Shown here: positions 14,169-17,047 of the stretch, piece by piece
Layout of the letters: each line of letters starts with the position of its first letter
Position numbering within the stretch: position 1 is the first letter of the stretch
From: DATGHS01 sp035307785
GTDB taxonomy: Bacteria; Planctomycetota; Planctomycetia; Gemmatales; Gemmataceae
Length of the DNA: 17,047 nucleotides
Assembly: GCA_035307785.1 (NCBI GenBank)
Contig: DATGHS010000404.1
Location: forward strand, 1-17,047
Direction: 5' to 3'
Program-made: the position numbers and the translations under genes
The notes under the pieces: model-generated
The model's database searches: none
What the model was told of the DNA's origin: nothing
Seen by the model: only the letters and a program-made list of their open reading frames with translations

Positions 14169-14241
14169 TGAAGAAGCGAGAACGGAGAATTGAGAATGAA
14201 CCGATCGGTTTCATTGTCGGTTTTTAATTCTCGGTTCTCAG
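14169..14241. repeat. Heptamer-phased inverted-repeat element upstream of the dehydrogenase gene
   Basis: Four contiguous 7-bp units, TGAAGAA (14169-14175), GCGAGAA (14176-14182), CGGAGAA (14183-14189) and TTGAGAA (14190-14196), are followed by the near-palindrome AATGAACCGATCGGTTTCATT. Two inverse units then follow: TTCTCGG (14228-14234) and TTCTCAG (14235-14241). Arms 14178-14191 and 14226-14239 match at 13 of 14 positions. Its layout equals that of the 6313-6394 element although the unit sequence differs. Confidence 0.65.
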
Positions 14242-14528
14242 CTAACCGGTTTTCATCTCTGATTTTTCATTGAACCTACCGCACGGCTTTCGTGTCGTTC
14301 CCATAGGGAAAGCATCCTGTGCGTTTCTTTCGGGCAGAGTTTAGCGAAATTGGCGTTTTTTGCCACTCCACGCTTGACCCGCACGTATCGAACGCGGATC
14401 ATATAGATAAGGAAAGACCGCCGCGGCGATTTTTTCCTGGTTTATCGATCCGGTCTGGCAGCATGGGAACGTTTTCCTGGAGGTGACCACGAGAGCCGTA
14501 TTCTACCGCCCCTGGCCGTTTGCCGGTG

Positions 14529-14567
14529 GAACCTCCGAAGCGCCTGACCATGCTGGGAAGGAGGTTC
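14529..14567 (+). promoter_or_regulatory. Putative Shine-Dalgarno-sequestering hairpin of rsfS
   Basis: GAACCTCC (14529-14536) is perfectly complementary to GGAGGTTC (14560-14567), which is the rsfS ribosome-binding site just before the TTG start. A second GGAGGT at 14479-14484 could compete for the same ACCTCC. This gives two mutually exclusive folds, one of which leaves the RBS free. The loop in the closed form is 23 nt. Confidence 0.45.
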
Positions 14568-14568
14568 T

Positions 14569-14955
14569 TTGAAGACCGCAACGCTGACCCGCACAAGCAC
14601 CCCTTTAGCTCCGTCTCTGGAGCGCGCTTGCCTGTGTGCCCACGTGGCCGCCGACCACAAGGCCCGTGACATCGTCGTTCTGGACCTGCGCAAGATCACC
14701 CCTCTCTACGATTTCTTCGTGATTGCCACGGGAAGCAGCCGCCGGCAGATTCACACGGTGGCCGAGGAGGTGGACGCCGCCTTGGAAGGCATCGGTGACC
14801 GCCGGCTTTCCATCGAAGGCTACGAAGCCAGCCGGTGGGTGGTGCAGGATTACGGCGACGTCGTGGTCCATGTATTCGACGCCGACGCCCGCGATTTCTA
14901 CAAGCTCGAAGATTTGTGGGCCGACGCCAAGCGCATTGACTGGGAACGTCAATAA
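14569..14955 (+). CDS. rsfS: Ribosome silencing factor RsfS
   Basis: RsfS (PF02410) binds L14 on the large ribosomal subunit and blocks subunit joining when nutrients are short. The 128-residue product has the family core: DIVVLDLRKITPLYDFFVIA (about residues 34-53), TGSSRRQIHTVAEEV, then ASRWVVQDYGDVVVHVF and FYKLEDLW. A TTG start at 14569 is chosen because a near-perfect AAGGAGGT lies at 14558-14565, and the ATG at 14550 is in another frame. In many bacteria rsfS lies beside nadD; here the next gene is argS, 135 bp downstream, with a large inverted repeat between them. Confidence 0.96.
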   Translation: MKTATLTRTSTPLAPSLERACLCAHVAADHKARDIVVLDLRKITPLYDFFVIATGSSRRQIHTVAEEVDAALEGIGDRRLSIEGYEASRWVVQDYGDVVVHVFDADARDFYKLEDLWADAKRIDWERQ

Positions 14956-14989
14956 GATTGCATACAGAACGCGGTTAGATGCGGCACTG

Positions 14990-15069
14990 TCAGAGCCGCG
15001 CACGGAGCGCAGCGCAGTAAGCGGCGGCCCGTTGCCGCTTACTGCGCTGCGCTCCGTGCGCGGCTCTGA
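14990..15069. repeat. 36-bp perfect inverted repeat with 8-nt loop between rsfS and argS
   Basis: Arm 14990-15025 is the exact reverse complement of arm 15034-15069; the loop is GGCCCGTT (15026-15033). The arms are GC-rich and begin TCAGAGCCGCGCACGG. The element starts 34 bp after the rsfS stop and ends 21 bp before the argS ATG. It encodes no protein of its own and shows no target-site duplication that I can recognise. The length and perfection suggest a REP/MITE-like element or a strong structured RNA boundary. Confidence 0.85.
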
Positions 15070-15090
15070 TTTATTTTGGCAGCCACCGTC

Positions 15091-16875
15091 ATGAACATCC
15101 TCACTCTTTTGCAAAAGCGATTCGACCAAGCTCTGGCGGCACTCGTCCCCGATGCCGAAGCGCGAAAGAAATACGTCGCCATGATCAAGCAGTCGCAGGG
15201 CGACCGCTTCGGCGACTATCAGGCGAATTGCGCCATGTCGTTGAAAAAGGAAGTCGGCGGGGATCCGCGGCAGATTGCTGCCGAGATCGTCAAGCGCCTG
15301 AAGATCGACGACATGTGCGAACCGCCGGAAATCGCGGGCCCTGGCTTCATCAACGTCACGATAAAGGCAGACTGGCTGGCGGAACAACTTCGAAAGATCG
15401 CAGCGGATGATCGGCTTGGCGTGGAGCCTATCGTCGGGCCGAAAACCTTCGTGGTCGATTTTTCCTCACCGAATATCGCGAAATCGCTGCACGTGGGCCA
15501 CCTACGAAGCACGATCATCGGCGATGCGCTCGCCCGGCTGCTGCGCTTCCTGGGGCACAAGGTGATCACCGACAATCACCTCGGCGACTGGGGCACACAG
15601 TTCGGCACGCTCATTTACGGATACAAGCATTTTCTGGATAAGAATGCGTTTGAAAAAGAGCCGCTGAAAGAATTGGAACGGCTGTACAAACTCGTGCAGG
15701 GCATGAAGAAATTGAAGGTTGAAGATGCCGACGAGGAGCCATCTGCCGATCCCGTCGAAATGGCCTGCCGGGAGGAGACTGCGAAGTTGCATGCGGGTGA
15801 TCTGCAGAACAACGCCCTTTGGCGAATGTTCATTCCGCATTGCCTCGTTGATTTGAACAAGATGTATGAGCGGCTTGACGTGCATTTCGACAATACGCTG
15901 GGCGAGAGCTTTTATCAACCGCTGCTCGCCGGTGTCGTCAAGAGTCTCGACGACAAAGGAATCACGGTCATCAGCAACGGCGCGAAGGTCATCGTATTTG
16001 GGGAGGATTCGCGGTCGGTGGTGCAAAAGCAGGACGGTGCCTTCACTTATATGACGACTGACCTGGCCACGATTCAATATCGGGAGCAACAGTGGAGCCC
16101 GAATGAAATCCTGTACGTGGTCGACTTCCGGCAGGCGGCACATTTTCAGAAACTGTTTAATGCCGCCTGCCGCTGGGGTTATGACAAAGTTCAGCTCCAC
16201 CACATTTCGTTTGGCTCCGTCTTAGCCAAAGACGGCAAGCCGATGAAGACGCGGGAGGGTGAGAATATCTCCCTCGTCGCCCTGCTTGACGAAGCCGAGG
16301 AACGGGCGAAGCAAGCATACGAAGCCAACACGAAGGAGCGAATGGAGCGCGGCGACGAGGTTCCGCAACTAACGGCGGAAGAGCAACAACAGATAGCGAC
16401 GACCGTCGGCCTCGGCGCGGTGAAGTATGCCGACCTGTCGCAGAACCGGACTTCGAATTACAAGTTTGATTGGGACAAGATGCTGGCAATGGATGGGAAC
16501 ACCGCCACCTACATGCAATATGCCTATGCGCGCAACAAGAGCATCTTAAAGAAGGGTAACACGGATTCGGCCGCCTTGCGGACACTATTACCGAAATTGA
16601 TCTTATCCACGTCATATGAACGCGCGTTGGCATTACAATTGCTGCGCTTCGAAGAAGCGCTGCAAGCCGCGGCGGGCGAGTTCCTGCCACACCTGCTCAC
16701 CAGCTACCTGTGGGACCTTGCCAAGTGCTATAGCGGTTTCTTCGTAAACTGCCCCGTTCTCAAGGCAGAAACGCCAGAGCTGAAAAACAGCCGGCTGCTT
16801 TTGTGCGACTTGACGGCCCGTGTAATTCGCCAATCGCTCCAGCTGCTTGGCATCGAAACCGTTGAGCGGATGTGA
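15091..16875 (+). CDS. argS: Arginyl-tRNA synthetase
   Basis: This class I synthetase charges tRNA-Arg in the cytoplasm. From ATG 15091 the protein has 594 residues, a normal length, and ends in the family-typical VERM. Order of parts: the N-terminal tRNA-recognition (Add-1) domain (about 1-110); the catalytic core with FSSPNIAKSLHVGHLRST, where HVGH (134-137) is the HIGH signature; then DNHLGDWGTQFG; a KMSKS-region equivalent, KPMKTREGE (383-391), which is non-canonical as in many ArgS; and a C-terminal DALR anticodon-binding domain (about 470-594). An in-frame TTG at 15076 is a possible but poorer start. No clear Shine-Dalgarno is visible upstream, where the big inverted repeat ends 21 bp away. 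Confidence 0.98.
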   Translation: MNILTLLQKRFDQALAALVPDAEARKKYVAMIKQSQGDRFGDYQANCAMSLKKEVGGDPRQIAAEIVKRLKIDDMCEPPEIAGPGFINVTIKADWLAEQLRKIAADDRLGVEPIVGPKTFVVDFSSPNIAKSLHVGHLRSTIIGDALARLLRFLGHKVITDNHLGDWGTQFGTLIYGYKHFLDKNAFEKEPLKELERLYKLVQGMKKLKVEDADEEPSADPVEMACREETAKLHAGDLQNNALWRMFIPHCLVDLNKMYERLDVHFDNTLGESFYQPLLAGVVKSLDDKGITVISNGAKVIVFGEDSRSVVQKQDGAFTYMTTDLATIQYREQQWSPNEILYVVDFRQAAHFQKLFNAACRWGYDKVQLHHISFGSVLAKDGKPMKTREGENISLVALLDEAEERAKQAYEANTKERMERGDEVPQLTAEEQQQIATTVGLGAVKYADLSQNRTSNYKFDWDKMLAMDGNTATYMQYAYARNKSILKKGNTDSAALRTLLPKLILSTSYERALALQLLRFEEALQAAAGEFLPHLLTSYLWDLAKCYSGFFVNCPVLKAETPELKNSRLLLCDLTARVIRQSLQLLGIETVERM

Positions 16876-17047
16876 TACGCCCCCCGCCAGCTCACGCCGG
16901 AATAAACGGCACAGCCCGTCAGCTCTGCAAAAAATCCGCAGTTCCCTGGGGCACAGCTCCCTTGCGGTGCAAGCCTCCGGCGGGTAGGTTTGAACGCGAG
17001 GGGATTTTTGTCCCCTAGCGATTCGGGGTAGCGGTTGAGTGGCACTT
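16876..17047. other. Intergenic tail after argS with small hairpins
   Basis: No gene is seen up to the window edge. Two hairpins are visible. In the first, CTTGC (16961-16965) pairs with GCAAG (16969-16973) over the loop GGT. In the second, AGGGGA (16999-17004) pairs with TCCCCT (17011-17016) and extends to CGC/GCG (16995-16997 and 17018-17020) with one mismatch. A T run lies in the loop rather than after the stem, so neither is a good argS terminator. Confidence 0.4.

Larger units (their letters stand above)
14137..14568. other. 432-bp divergent intergenic region (dehydrogenase / rsfS)
   Basis: No credible gene is seen. The left part holds a heptamer-phased hairpin (14169-14241). The middle has TTGACC (14374-14379) and TATAGAT (14402-14408), but their spacing of 22 bp is too wide for a normal promoter. 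The right part, about 14470-14568, holds the rsfS leader with complementary GGAGGT/ACCTCC segments. Both genes probably take their promoters from this region. Confidence 0.6.

Noticed and set aside
6313..14241. Short phased repeats as a CRISPR array
   Set aside because: Units of 7 or 9 bp are contiguous without unique spacers of 30-40 bp, and no cas gene is present.
14374..14408. TTGACC and TATAGAT as an rsfS promoter
   Set aside because: The spacing between the boxes is 22 bp, well beyond the usual 16-18 bp; kept only as a note in the intergenic entry.
14990..15069. Inverted repeat as ends of an insertion sequence
   Set aside because: Only 8 bp lie between the arms, so no transposase can be encoded; it is a hairpin element, not an IS.
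14605..15387. 260-codon minus-strand open frame across rsfS, the inverted repeat and argS
   Set aside because: It is antisense to two clear genes, and the middle part is the inverted repeat read through.

Overview
The window looks like a chromosomal segment of a planctomycete, probably from the Gemmatales/Pirellulales side of the phylum. This is inferred from protein families, not from a marker gene. The evidence is a BBP7-type outer-membrane barrel protein at the left edge, a tandem run of three DUF1559 (PF07596) proteins, LptE- and BamD-like envelope lipoproteins, and several start codons other than ATG (TTG and GTG). GC content is fairly high and genes are densely packed. No tRNA, rRNA, CRISPR array, transposase or integrase was seen.

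Layout. Positions 1-630 (+) hold the C-terminal part of a BBP7 outer-membrane protein, followed by a clear terminator hairpin and a two-hairpin repeat. From 7675 down to 751 runs a seven-gene minus-strand block: parA-like ATPase, ybeY, recO, a BamD-like TPR lipoprotein, an LptE-like lipoprotein, folP, and a CBS-domain ClC transporter. parA and ybeY overlap by 4 bp, and the other gaps are 36-88 bp, so co-transcription is likely for much of it. A divergent 211-bp region then leads into three plus-strand secreted DUF1559 paralogues (7887-9512, 9680-11338, 11429-13078). A perfect 62-bp palindrome separates these from a convergent D-2-hydroxyacid dehydrogenase gene (13156-14136, -). After a 432-bp intergenic region come rsfS (ribosome silencing factor) and argS (arginyl-tRNA synthetase), separated by a 36-bp perfect inverted repeat.

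How the genes fit together. The minus-strand block mixes housekeeping functions (rRNA maturation, recombination repair, folate synthesis) with outer-membrane biogenesis: a BamD-like lipoprotein directly followed by an LptE-like one. The edge gene is itself a predicted outer-membrane barrel. rsfS and argS both concern translation. The DUF1559 trio is a lineage-specific expansion of unknown function. In all three proteins the pilin-like DUF1559 module lies behind a secreted N-terminal domain of about 330 residues, rather than at the N terminus as in ordinary family members.

Most unusual content. The intergenic DNA is rich in small inverted-repeat elements of different sequence. Four of them are built from short phased units: nonamers at 2632-2658 and 13089-13141, heptamers at 6313-6394 and 14169-14241. 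The two heptamer elements share one architecture (four units, a palindromic core, two inverted units) although their sequences are unrelated. The rsfS leader also contains an 8-bp perfect complement to the rsfS Shine-Dalgarno region with a competing upstream copy, suggesting a translational switch.
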